64,000 nt of DNA from Nymphaea colorata (lineage: Eukaryota; Streptophyta; Magnoliopsida; Nymphaeales; Nymphaeaceae): contig NC_045145.1 of assembly GCF_008831285.2 (NCBI RefSeq), positions 19,360,040 through 19,424,039 on the forward strand, written 5' to 3'. Of the stretch, positions 13,360 through 24,520 are shown in pieces. Both the position numbers and the translations under genes were made by a program. Under the pieces are notes generated by a model. That model saw only the letters and a program-made list of their open reading frames with translations. It did not search any database and was not told the origin of the DNA. How positions within the stretch are numbered: position 1 is the stretch's first letter; the number at the start of each line of letters is the position of its first letter.

Positions 13360-13560
13360 ACTTGCTCGGGATGATGCCGAGTTTGGAACCGTCGGATTCG
13401 GGAACCCACCGAACGGCGACCGTCGGATCCCCGCCGATTCTGTTGGCTGCTTGTCCTCCGTCGGCCGTCGGATTAGGGGAGCGTTCTTCTCGGGTTGCGC
13501 CAATCCTTACCGCCGCTGCGGCTCTCCATATTTATCTGGATCTTTTTGCTCAGGTAATTG
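13360..13560 (+). other. GC-rich patch with three CCGTCGGAT repeats, possible noncoding exon
   Basis: This patch is much richer in GC and CpG than its flanks. CCGTCGGAT occurs three times (13389-13397, 13420-13428 and 13465-13473). The patch ends in TTGCTCAG followed by GTAATT (near 13546-13559), which resembles a splice donor. Frames of about 67-86 codons cross it, but none has a known domain. It could be a 5' leader exon of an undetected transcript, or a fragment of a repeat. Confidence 0.25.
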
Positions 13561-13914
13561 GATAATTCGGGATAAAACGAGATCATGAGAAGGGCGATTG
13601 GAACCTTTCGTTTTGAATTTTCTAAACCCCAAGTGGGGATGCTTTGGGGTTGTGGTGCCGAGTGCATTACCAAAACAAATGAAGCAAAAAGTAGGGGAAT
13701 ATACTTGGGGGTGAGGAGGGGTTGTTTTTCTTTCTTTTACTTTTGATTGTTCGTTTTTAACCTCAATTTGTGTGGATTGGCTGCTTTTTCTTATATATTC
13801 CACATATGGGAAAGCAGAGGGAGAGTGGATGCATGGTAGCGTCTTCTTCAAACATGGGCTTCAGGGTTGAATTCTGTAAAGAAAATTCATATATTTTACT
13901 AGTTTCAGTTTCAG

Positions 13915-13917
<3 letters not shown>

Positions 13918-13948
<31 letters not shown>
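13918..13948 (+). repeat. (GA)n microsatellite
   Basis: Uninterrupted GA dinucleotide run of about 30 bp in AT-rich intergenic DNA. Confidence 0.95.
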
Positions 13949-13951
<3 letters not shown>

Positions 13952-14969
13952 TACGGGAAGAGTTCGATCGCTTTTATCTCCTGCGGCTGACCTCAGCAAC
14001 TGCTGCCATCCAAAGGGGCTTAAACAAATAGCAAAAAACCAGAGAGAGAGATCATTTTAATATTATAAGCCACCTAATGAGAGAGTTGGGAAGGTAAGGA
14101 GAGAAGACATCGCAATTAACACATCATAATAGACAGATGATATAACTTGTCTAAGAACTGATTGCCTTCTAATTACCAGTAGTTCTAGTGGTAAACCAGA
14201 CTGCTGTATGTCACTGTTGCAAGTATCAAAACTGGAGTTCGACACTCTATTCATCACATCAAAGCGTGCATCTACTAGGAAGTTGGGGACTCCATCACTT
14301 CAGCACATCATGAGTTTGCACATTTCCTTCAACAATCAACCACACTCAAGAAATAGCTGCACTATTGTTGCAAACACTAAATACTGCATCTCATCAGTGC
14401 TTCGAAGTAAAGCATACATGTGCAAGAGTAGTTCTACGATGGATAACCCCTTTAGGAGATCTTGGTGATGCATCCGTTCTCAAACTCAGAGAGAGGGAGA
14501 GAGAGAGAGAGATACCAACAATGGGCTTGTCTAAAACTCTCATATATTTTCAACTGTATTAACGGAATCAGCCTCTTTGATGTACCGGATGCCTTCCTTG
14601 CCTCTACGTCTTCACTTCAAATTTATGTGTTATTTTTTATTTTAGAGTTAAAAGATTTTTAATGCTTACGACTCGAACAGTTTGAGTTTAAAACAAATTT
14701 CAGCCACTGAACTCGAACAGGATTCAGAGTTTGATATGGGTCTGCTAAGGTTTAAGTTGAAACTAGGCTTCTGAACACCCCCACCCCCACTCTTTCTTAA
14801 ACCTAGAGAGAGAGACGATAACATCACTTCCTTTTCATCACTGGCTAAGGTTTCGGTGCTCTCTGTCTCCTAGATTTGTTTACGCCATCTTCTGCATCAG
14901 GGAACATGCAGCTAGGTTATCAAGTTATCTTACGTCCAAATCAATTCTGACCAATTTTGGACTTTTGGA

Positions 14970-14984
14970 CTCTCTCTCTCTCTC

Positions 14985-15078
<94 letters not shown>
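14970..15078 (+). repeat. Compound (CT)n(CA)n(TA)n microsatellite
   Basis: Successive tracts of CT, then CA, then about 77 bp of pure TA (15002-15078). The TA run is one of the longest in the window and is likely to be variable in length between individuals and prone to assembly error. Confidence 0.97.
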
Positions 15079-15079
<1 letters not shown>

Positions 15080-16087
15080 CAGAGGACTGTGGAGGATAAC
15101 TGGGACAGCATCCGTGTAATTCGAGTTGTGCTGGATTCAAATAACAAATAAATCAATAAGAAAAGGAAAAGCGGAAAGGAGCGAGTAGCCCCCATTTTGA
15201 CTTAATTGAGATTGGCATTAAGCTGAGCCTCGGGAATATGATGGATGTGCGGCTTCGAAAGCAGAGAGGAAAGGGCCTTGCTCGACGCTTTTGTCAGCAA
15301 ATAAAAGCGGTTGATACCACCGCACCCTCCCCAATGGAATCCATGTCAATCGCCACACGATCTCGATCGTGGCCCGGAGCTCATGCACACGTACGCATGC
15401 ACCACTGTCCCGCTTCTGCAATAATGAAACCGAGCTTCCGTTTCTTGGGGACTCCTTCACAGATCCCACCGGAGCACCACTCCCATCTTCCGCCAATTTG
15501 ATGATGAAAGCAGGAAAGAAATGCTTTCTTTCCGAGGCTGATGCATGGCGGCAAGGCAATCTCATTGCTCGTTGATGAGTGCCGGTTCCAGGCAATCGTT
15601 ATTCTGCATCCCCACTCGAAATAGCTTCTAGTTTAAGCAAACGAGTCATTGTTCGTGGAAGCATATCCACGAATCACTTTTCTGTTGTTCGAGTTTTCTC
15701 TTTCTCTTTCTGTATTTTTTTTTTTTCCTTTTTGAAGTGTTTTTCCTCTTACTTACTGGTATAAGAATCGTTCCCCCATTTCAATGGTATCAGTTTTTTC
15801 CCCTGTTCCCGTCACTACTTTTTAATTTAGAAAGGAAAGACATAAAATACAATTTCTACTTTCTTTTTCCTTCTTTATTTTTTTGCCCCCTCCGCTTTAG
15901 CTTTCGCAGCATCAATGGGCCCCTGTTCCACTGTTTGTGTGCTTTTGGCACCTACAAATGCTCCTCTCCCCCTCCTCTTATCTGCCACGGCCTCTTCACC
16001 CTCTCTCAACACCACCAAGTAGACTCGACTCTCGTCTTCGACGCCAATTTCCCGTTTCACTTCATCCAGAGTTTCTGTTTGGTTGAG
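15080..16087 (+). promoter_or_regulatory. Upstream region and probable 5' leader exon of the FAF-like gene
   Basis: Strongly pyrimidine-rich on the plus strand from about 15690, as is common in plant 5' leaders. It contains no convincing coding frame. The right end, GGTTGAG followed by GTAAAG at 16088, makes a good splice donor for an intron in the 5' leader. I cannot place the transcription start from sequence alone. Confidence 0.45.
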
Positions 16088-16400
16088 GTAAAGCCTGTCA
16101 ATCTATATGCACTTCTCATTCTGTTTCCCCCGGGTAGAAGAGACATGCTTGTGATCTTCTGCGTCTTTCTCTCTTTGCACCGCTCAATATCTGCTTCTGC
16201 TCTGTCAGACCCGAATCCTGATTGACAAACTGCTCTGTCACTCTCACTTACCAGCTTTTCAATCTTCTCAGAAAGATCGAACTTCTCTACTTTGTGTGCG
16301 TGTGTGTGTTGATTTCCCCTTTTGGGAAGTGGTGAGCTCCCCCTAAAGCTCTCTCTTTCTGCCTTCATAGTTGCTTTATCTCTCTGTTTTTTCTCTGCAG
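16088..16400 (+). other. Predicted intron in the 5' leader of the FAF-like gene
   Basis: Donor GTAAAG at 16088 and acceptor TTTTTTCTCTGCAG ending at 16400, with a pyrimidine tract before the acceptor. The start codon follows 72 bp later. Introns in plant 5' leaders often raise expression. This is inferred from splice-site form only. Confidence 0.55.
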
Positions 16401-16472
16401 AGAGAGACAGAGTGACCGTCGACCGACCACCACACTTCCTAATATACATACGCACATACACCACACATCAGA

Positions 16473-17900
16473 ATGTCGACTGCCCGCAGAGCTCTTAACC
16501 AGGACCTCAAGGAGGAGAACAAGCAAGGGATCAGCTCCATCCTGGGGCTCGCTGGAGATGGGCACTCTGAAAAGAGGCTCAAAACAGAGTTCCCATTGAG
16601 GAGAACCCTCTCCGCCGACATGTCGTCGAAGAGATTCCTCGCTCAGAACGACCATCACCACCAGTCTGCCTCCATTAAGAAGGTCGCCTCCTCCGAAGAG
16701 ATCTCCATCAGCTCCGGCGCCCCTGAGTCCGACGAGGACGACGACAACAGACCGAGCCAATTCGACATATGGAGCTCGATTCAATCGAAGAAGTCGGGGC
16801 TCCAATCTGACAACTCCCCACCATACGTCCATCCTCTGATGAGGCGATCGTCGAGCTCGCTGAGCAGCAAAAGTCTCGAGATGTGCACCGAAAGCCTCGG
16901 CTCCGAGACCGGCTCTGACTGCACCAGCGTCAAATCACACCCTTGGTTCTCCTTCTCTGCTCCTCCCCCTTTTTTCCTTTCTTCTTCTTCAGAAGAGGAA
17001 GACCAAGAGGAGGAGGACGAGGAGGAAGAAAAAGAAGGGTACCGGAGCTTTCTCCCACACGACGTTCTTGGTCGAAAGGTGCCGAAACCAGAGCTCCACA
17101 GACAGAAATCTGTGAATTACAATTGCAGCTTAAGTCGCAGGTCTCCTTCACGACTCTTCCCACCTCCTCTGCCTTCGATCAATCGCCGGGACGGCCCCTG
17201 CTTGCACGTAAAGCCCCACCGGCAAGACGGCCGACTCGTCCTTGAGGCCGTCGCTGTCCCTCCACACAACTACCTGCACGCGGAACGCCGAGGCGGCCGC
17301 CTCCTCCTTTCCTTCATCTCCACCACTGAACAGAAAGAAGTCCCTCACTACCCACTCCTTGAACAAGAAGCAGAAGCAGCCGCAGAAAAAGCGGAAGAGG
17401 CAGAGAGGAACGAGGGAGAAATTGCTGATCACGAGGAAGAAGAAGATTGTATAGAAGAGGAAGAAGGGGAAGAAGCAGAACAAGAAGAAGTACAGGAGGT
17501 GGTGAGGGTAGAGGAGAAGTGGAGAAGCAACGGGCCGGCGGTGTTGGAGCTGCACCGGTCGATAGAGAAACTCATATCTCAGCCATTCATAAACATGAAT
17601 CCATGGCAGCAGAAGAAGGCGGTTGTTGACCCGGCGGCCGGCGACAACAAGCAGGCCCTGGTGGGGGCCGCGCGGGTGCCCCAGGGGCTCAACGCGTACG
17701 AGTGCTGCTGGAAAGGTGGCGAGCCAGGTGAAGGGAAGGTGGTGGGCAAGGTGAGGGCGGGGGCGGTCGTCCCTTCTTTCGCGGTGAACCCGAAGCCGGT
17801 GAAGGAGGCCACTGGGCTCGCACCTTCCTGGAGGTGTAACGAGCCTCGCCGGACCCACCACATCTGGATCTTGCAGCACTACTGCGTCGCCACCACCTGA
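16473..17900 (+). CDS. FANTASTIC FOUR (FAF)-like protein
   Basis: Single-exon frame of 475 residues. The N-terminus carries KQGISSILG (about residues 17-25) and RRTLSADMSSKRFL (about 43-56), followed by FDIWSSIQ (about 97-104), all typical of the FAF-like branch. The FAF domain lies at about residues 225-282 (starting FPPPLPSI, then DGPCLHVKPHRQDGRLVLEA, then a segment with HAERRGGRLLLSF). Glu-rich acidic runs flank it (about 172-187 and 295-345), also a family trait. In Arabidopsis the FAF proteins repress WUSCHEL and limit shoot meristem size. The FAF-like branch has been called chloroplastic, but I see no clear transit peptide here, so location and function are inferred from family only. 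The start is the first ATG after the predicted leader intron, and the conserved N-terminal motifs support it. The coding region is GC-rich compared with its flanks. Confidence 0.9.
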   Translation: MSTARRALNQDLKEENKQGISSILGLAGDGHSEKRLKTEFPLRRTLSADMSSKRFLAQNDHHHQSASIKKVASSEEISISSGAPESDEDDDNRPSQFDIWSSIQSKKSGLQSDNSPPYVHPLMRRSSSSLSSKSLEMCTESLGSETGSDCTSVKSHPWFSFSAPPPFFLSSSSEEEDQEEEDEEEEKEGYRSFLPHDVLGRKVPKPELHRQKSVNYNCSLSRRSPSRLFPPPLPSINRRDGPCLHVKPHRQDGRLVLEAVAVPPHNYLHAERRGGRLLLSFISTTEQKEVPHYPLLEQEAEAAAEKAEEAERNEGEIADHEEEEDCIEEEEGEEAEQEEVQEVVRVEEKWRSNGPAVLELHRSIEKLISQPFINMNPWQQKKAVVDPAAGDNKQALVGAARVPQGLNAYECCWKGGEPGEGKVVGKVRAGAVVPSFAVNPKPVKEATGLAPSWRCNEPRRTHHIWILQHYCVATT

Positions 17901-17940
17901 CACACAGTCCAAGGAGCGGAAGGCGGTGCCTCCCCATCAT

Positions 17941-20900
17941 ATATAATTGCCGGAGAAAACCGAGATATCGATTATTAAAAATATTAATTGTCCTTCATAG
18001 GGTATATATATATTATATACAACCTAATATGTACTGGCTTGCTCAGGAGCAGCCCCCCTCATTAAATGGTTCTTATTGTACCTCATGATTTTTGCTGCTA
18101 TAGCAAGATTTTGATTGTTCATCTCTCCCTCTTCCTCTCCTGGAGCTAATCAGCAGATTCTAAAAATCCTGTGATAAATTTGGTTGAAAATCCAAAGGAA
18201 TTTGAAATCCGTGGACGTCAGAATAATCCAACAAGATTAGAAGTTGTTTCCACATTAGAAAGTTGAACAAACATGGTGAAAGAACCAACTTCATCTGGCT
18301 TTAAGCACACTGCTTCTAATTTTGCCAATCTCATGACTCTGAAAAATGAGCCAAGCAGGTCTCTACTTGTAACATCACCGCATTGAGATGTATAATTTTC
18401 TTCCTCCTCATCATTGTCTCAATCTCTGTACCTAAATATCGATAACCGGCACTACAAAAGTTTTTCCTTGGATCAAGCGTCGAATGTCCAATAGTATGGG
18501 GTATATATATATATATATATATATATATTGAAAAAGAAAAGGGACCTCAAGATCAAGTTCCATGGTGATATTGCGTACAAGGCAAAGCAGGAATGTGGCT
18601 CTAGGAATAGATATCCAAAAGGCATCAAGCCGTCCAAGAAATATTAAATCATTGATAGGCATGGGTCGGATGTGAAAGTACTTGTCTCGATCAGCCAATC
18701 CTGGACTACTATAAACCGTCCAAATAGTCGGATAGTTTCGACTAGACAAAAGATAATTGGCCTTCCTTTCCCAAGTTTATTGACGAAAGACTCGAGCACT
18801 TACATCTATTGTATGCAAGTTGTGTTCTTAAATATTCAACATGAAAGCTGGAACTATAGCCTTAAGTTTTTGACGTATATGACGTTTCATATAATTCAAT
18901 TGCCCATACGTATGATAGTCCATCGCATCTCTTTATCTCATGGAAAAGGGGCAACAAGAACCAGATAGCTGGTCGGCATGAATGTTTTTGTGAGGTTTGG
19001 CACAATAGATCAACCAATTTTTGCTCTAAATTATTAAAGTTTCAACTTCTTGTGCTGCAAAAAAAAAAAACATTAATGTGCAAGTTGAAGTGCAGCGGCA
19101 CCGAAAGCAAGCATTGTATCTTTTGAAGACAAGTGATTGAGTGGAAACTTTGACTCTTCTCTGGACAGCATGACGAAATACTCCTTCTCTTTACCCATAA
19201 TAAAAGGGATAATGTTATGGAATTAAAGGAGACATGATCACCTTCAATTGGCCAATTCAATTGAATTGGTAGCAAATCTACTTGGGTGTTACATGTTATT
19301 CATTATTTATTTTATTATTTTTGTATATCGCCAAAAATTTCTTATTTTAGCTATTTTTTAATATTTTTCCCCTTCTATTTTTTTAATGTATATAATCACT
19401 TTTGCTTTCCAATCCATAACCGATTCAACAATTCCATTCAATTGACCACTTGTTCTGTTCAATTTGTGAATGTACACCATGCAAGGAGATTTTACTAACA
19501 CGGGGAAAACTACGGTAAAAAAATCAAAAGAAACTACGGTAAAAAAATCAAAAGAAATTTTTGCATTACAAAACGTCGATGCAGGTTATGGCGGGTTACG
19601 CCGTTTTGCTTTGATGAAATGAGCAAACGTCAGTGACAGGGAAATTCCCAACGCCATGTAATGTTTCGGAAAAGTTAGGAAAGAACGTCGTAAAAATTTC
19701 ATGGAGAACGTTAACAATTCAAGGCAGTTGATTTGAAGCAGATGAAGAGTAAAAAATACAAAGAGTAAAAAATACGAGGAGAAAAAAGTGTAGACTATAT
19801 TAGATGATGAAAATAGGTATACTTTTTTTTTAAACCATCCATTATATTTGATTCCTCTGGTTAAATGGTTAGGTGACTCAGAGTTACTTCAATTTTTTTC
19901 TTTATATATATATATATAGCAAATCAGCGTAAGTTGGAGCCTCAAATTCAATGTTTGAATGGTCTCTATAAAATCAACAAGAGCATTGTGTTCACGTGAG
20001 ACCAACTTAGCTGTTAGTCTTTATATAAATTACCCAGGGCAGAGAGAGTTCGTTGCTCATCAAGGTGTAAAACCTTCATTCCTTCGGCCTTTGCATGCAT
20101 TGGCTTTCGCAAGGAGCGAACACCACTAAAATTTGAACCACCCACCGGCTGCATGGCCACTGACCTGATCAGTGTGTCCCGCCGCTTACGTGATCTCCTT
20201 TAGACTACAACTTCACTTTTCCTGTTAACATCTGATTGAGCTTAATTTATTCAAGAGATGGGAATCTGAGTTCCTATTCTAGGGTGCGTGTCATTAGTGG
20301 AGAAGGATTGATTAGTCACTTCATAGCTGCCTACGCCAAGAATATGATTGATCATGTGTCTGCTCTTCTTATAATCTTATATATGCTCCATGCAACAGAA
20401 AAGAATATTCAATAGAAGGTTATACTGTAGCGATATGACACCATTAATCAAGTGTTCCCACATGCAAGAATCTCAATCTTTTATTCTTTACTAAATAAAT
20501 CCCACGAAGAGAAAGTACATAAACTACATGAGTGGGTTGCTTAAGTCACAATTATGAGTTACATTATTTTTTCCATCTTCAAATGGACAATTAGGGTCCA
20601 TGTAAGCGAGAGTCTCAAAGAGTTCATCGCCTTTCCTCATGGATGCTGTTTCTCTAATCTCTTTTTTGCGTTTTGTGCGCGTAACCGTGTAGGGAAGGGG
20701 GAGGCATATTTTTAAGGTTCCATGGCCGCTAGGATTGCCCTTTGCTAGGTAAAGCGGAGACAAAACTGTAATATGATATATGATGTGTACTCTGCAGATC
20801 TCTCTCTATCTCTCATTATCTCATTATATATATATATATATATATGTGATCAGATAATGAGAGAGAGACGGATCTGGACTACTGTATGGTGCAAGTTTCG

Positions 20901-23270
20901 TACAATAAAGGGCATCAAGGACGAAGAATGCATTAGGGCGGAGCCGATGCACCTTTTATGGCATAAATGGCAAAGGAAGCAGAACGCAGAAAAGCAAAAG
21001 AGGAAAGAGGCCATGGAATAAGTGAGTGAGAGGGAGGCGTCATGCAAGGTTGATGCTTTGGGAGAAGGTGCGGTGTCGAGGTGGCCTTGGCCAAGTTCCG
21101 GTCCAAAGAATCATTCAACGCAGAGCCATGCATGTGGCCGACGATGGAAAGCGGCTGCCCATATCGTCCTCCTACATTTATTCGATCACCGCCCGCCCCA
21201 TGATTTATCGCTCCATGTAGGCTGCAAAATGAGCGACGACCCACATAAAACATCTCACAGTCGCCGGACAAGATCGCAGCGTTGATGGCTGATCGGCGGA
21301 GCTCACCACAAATTCCAGCCTCAGAGAAAGACACTTTCTGCATCGAACCTTTTGTGTTATTACTCAGTTCTTGCATTGAATAGAGCTTTGGTAATTGGTT
21401 CAAAATAACCCTCGCAGTGATCGGGCATATGGCAAGAGAGAGTTGCAAAGGCATGAGCTTAATTTCCTATGAAGTTGGCATCGCAAGGCGTAGTGATTCG
21501 TCAAGTTCGACATTTGGGGTCTTCTTATATGCAGATTCTGCTTTAATGGCTTCTTTCTGCAAGCAGCAATCGAGAGAAAGAAACCTTAGTTCTTAAGTTC
21601 GGTCATCATTCCGTTATGATTAAATCACCAGCACAATTCGGTAAAAAAAAATTGGTGTCTCTTAAAAATTTGAAGTTTTATAGCTAATGTCTCTTAGTAA
21701 GAATTTTCTGACTCCCTGCTATTCCACCATAGAAGAAAATAATCAAATATGCATTAAGTAATGACATAATTATCTTATCAATCACTCCCCATCCGAGTTT
21801 GCAAAGTGTTTGGCCTACTCAAAGTTGATTTCCATGTTGAAAAGTAGGTCACGGATAGGTATGCCCGCTTCAGTCGGTGGATCACTTCACCGTCACGTCC
21901 GGCTAATTTGCATGTTAGAGTCAAACTTAGACCAAAAAAAAAAAAGTATGGTTAGCTAAGTGGAGAATAGCTAGCCTAGTCCAACATGTCTTCCATTAAA
22001 ATACAACATATATTTGGGCGCAACACAAGGAACAAAAAGGCTACCGAACCATGACAACATGTCCCCTCGCTCCATCAAGGAAAAGGGCTCCATCGGCCAA
22101 ATGAAATGATGACCCATGTCCCCACTCTGCCCACACTCGACAATGAAATGAAACCAAAGATTTTGTGTTTGCGATTCCTTCTTCTTTCTTGGCTCCCACC
22201 CTTTATGGTCCTGCCTTGGCTGCATGTGTGGACCCGCTCCCTAGAGAGAGAAACTCAGAGTGTGGCGCCCTTTCAGTCTTTCATATTCCCTCCCTCACTT
22301 GGAGACTCCCATGAGATTCTCTAGACGTGTGCCTCTTAGTGCCATGCATCAAGACCATTATCTCTTTCTCTCTTTCTCCTTTTTTTCCTCTCTCTCTCTC
22401 TCTCTCTCTATATATAATGTGTCAATAGTGATTGAAGAAAAAAGTGAAAACTAACAATAGATGATGAAAATATCTATCACATTCTTCTCTTTATTTTTCT
22501 CTTAATTATCCATCATAACAAATCATACTGTTTTTATTTTATTAAATGGCAGATACTCTAAAAAACTAGAGTAATCATTCACTTTTCTTATATATACACA
22601 CATACACGCCAAACCCTTGTATGCCATAAAATGATCTTGATCATTGATTTGAAAGAGATTAGAAGATGAACATTAAGTTGTACAAAATTGAAACTCAGGT
22701 GTATTTTCAAGAAACTAAGACACCCCTCAAAGGAGGAAACAAGTCAGTTCCCTTAATTGAGATCAATTACTTCACGTGAAAGGTATTTCAACCTTTTGAA
22801 AATGCAATTAAGTTTCCATTTTTTTATTTTAGTACTATCATAAAATATTCTTAAAATTATACATCTATATATATATATACACATATATGATGTTAATGGA
22901 TTTATTTATGGGAGCAAGAAAGCAGGGAAAGCTAAGGTGATGTTGACAGTGAGATGGAGATAGGAAGAATCTTTTTATAAGGCAACCGGGGTGTAGGTGC
23001 GGTCAAAGTTGAAAAGCGATTGGTTTCCCTCCGCCCTTTTTTCCTTAGGTACCTCACAAGGAATGGACAATGTGCAAACGTTTTTGGAGCCCATGACCAT
23101 GACCGTGACCACGACCAAAGCACAATTAACGTTAGTGCATCTTTGCTGGTCCTCCTCACACAGCTGCAAGCCTTACAAGTAAATAATTGAATGAAAACTA
23201 TCATAACCCCCCAAAATCGACTGCCCACATTTCTATTCTCTCCGCCGTCCACCACAAGGGAATGCACCAT
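17941..23270. other. Intergenic DNA with microsatellites and small tandem repeats, no supported gene
   Basis: Contains TA runs near 18500-18528, 19905-19918 and 20824-20845, a CT/TA run at 22389-22418, and a 24-bp tandem repeat at 19507-19554. Open frames reach 173 codons (minus strand 20933-21454), but that frame has no recognisable domain, its composition looks random, and overlapping frames compete for the same DNA. I do not call a gene. Confidence 0.55.
19507..19554 (+). repeat. 24-bp tandem duplication
   Basis: Two perfect adjacent copies of a 24-bp unit beginning AAACTACGGT (19507-19530 and 19531-19554). Confidence 0.95.
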
Positions 23271-23276
23271 ACTTGA

Positions 23277-23400
23277 CAGTAGCAGAGCCAGAAAATTTTA
23301 GCCGAAAAGCGCTAATTCAAGGACACCCACCAGAAAATTTTAGCCGAGAAGCACTAATTCAAGGACACTCGTATCTTTGAGGGGCACTACCATACATGGG
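23277..23400 (+). mobile_element. Fragment of GCAGAGCCAG-ended repeat, with internal 42-bp tandem duplication
   Basis: Starts CAGTAGCAGAGCCAGAAAAT, nearly the same as the start at 24400 and related to the ends of the elements at 28571 and 45937. A 42-bp unit is repeated twice in tandem (23288-23329 and 23330-23371) with only a few differences. I see no opposite terminus, so this looks like a truncated copy of a dispersed plant repeat. Confidence 0.55.
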
Positions 23401-24399
23401 TTGCATCTATATCAAAGTGGAAAACTTTTACTGGACTGGTGCGGGCAACTGCCCATAGCTACCTACATGAGACTCGCAACTGCTGTTTCGCCTTTTCTCT
23501 CATACACATTCCTTGTACACACGGACACACGGTGAGTCACTCCATTAGTGTCTCTATGGTCCCCAAGAACATGAGGTTTCCGGCATCACTTCTAACGCCC
23601 TTTCTCTACCATCCTTTCTTTGCACATCAAATTGAAAGGCATCTTTCCATAGAACGTCGCTGTCGAGAATCCATTTAGGTATACATAGACCAATAAAGTG
23701 CTTATATACTGTAAGGAAGAAAAAAGTTGACATGGGTTTACTAGCATGGCAGTTAACATGCAATCTTGATCTGACAAAAGATCAAGTATTTGGACATGTA
23801 CATAGTTCTTGAGGTGCTTTTCTTTGAATGGGTAAGAGTTAGGCAGATTCTTGCCGGATTACGCCAACAGAGGCGCACTTGAGGTATTGATTTCCTGACC
23901 CTTTTCAGCTTTAAGAGAATTGATCAGCCTTGCCTTTTAACCCTAGTGGTTCGGGGCGCTTTCTAGGCACGGGATGAACATTTACCCTATCGTGTGGCCG
24001 CAAAGCTGGTGATATGCACTACCCCCGTGCATGTATGATTTTTCCATTCACCAAGATACCAAATGAATAAGATGTCCCTAACAGAAGCTCCCCTGTAAAG
24101 AGAAAACATGGCAACTAAACAAATAAAATGTCCAAAACAGTCATTTCTTTTTGAAAATGACCAAAATACCCCAAAAGTCCCTTTTCTGCATATTTGCAGT
24201 AGAGTGGTGCATGCAACTCAATCCAAGTGTGGTTAGGTTCTCAACAAATGGCAAAAATTTCCTTAAAAATTAAAATGACAAAGAAGCCCTCCCCACAAGG
24301 TCAAACCGGAAAACAGAAAGTCCGGGAAAGGAAAACATGGTGCTTGCTAAGGCCGTTGAACTCACATGGTGTGTTTGGTGATCGAAAACACACCTTAGA

Positions 24400-24520
24400 C
24401 AGTGGCAGAGCCAGAAAATTTTGGACAAAGAGTAACTCGTTATATAATTTTAAATTTATAAGGGACACCTGTATATAAATAACAAAAACTACCATGAAGT
24501 TTTAATATAAAAATAAACAC
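24400..24520 (+). mobile_element. Fragment of GCAGAGCCAG-ended repeat
   Basis: Begins CAGTGGCAGAGCCAGAAAAT and continues into AT-rich DNA containing GGGACACCTGTAT, which echoes GGACACTCGTAT in the copy near 23277. Only one terminus is recognisable. Confidence 0.5.

Noticed and set aside
14925..15195. Frames with Tyr-Ile repeats on the minus strand
   Set aside because: They are translations of the TA and CA microsatellites, not genes.
17148..17912. 254-codon frame opposite the FAF-like gene
   Set aside because: Shadow of the GC-rich FAF coding strand. The FAF domain fixes the true frame and strand.
20933..21454. 173-codon minus-strand open frame, the longest in the gene-poor region
   Set aside because: No recognisable domain or motif, low-information composition, and overlapping frames on the other strand. 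No splice sites connect it to anything. Probably chance.
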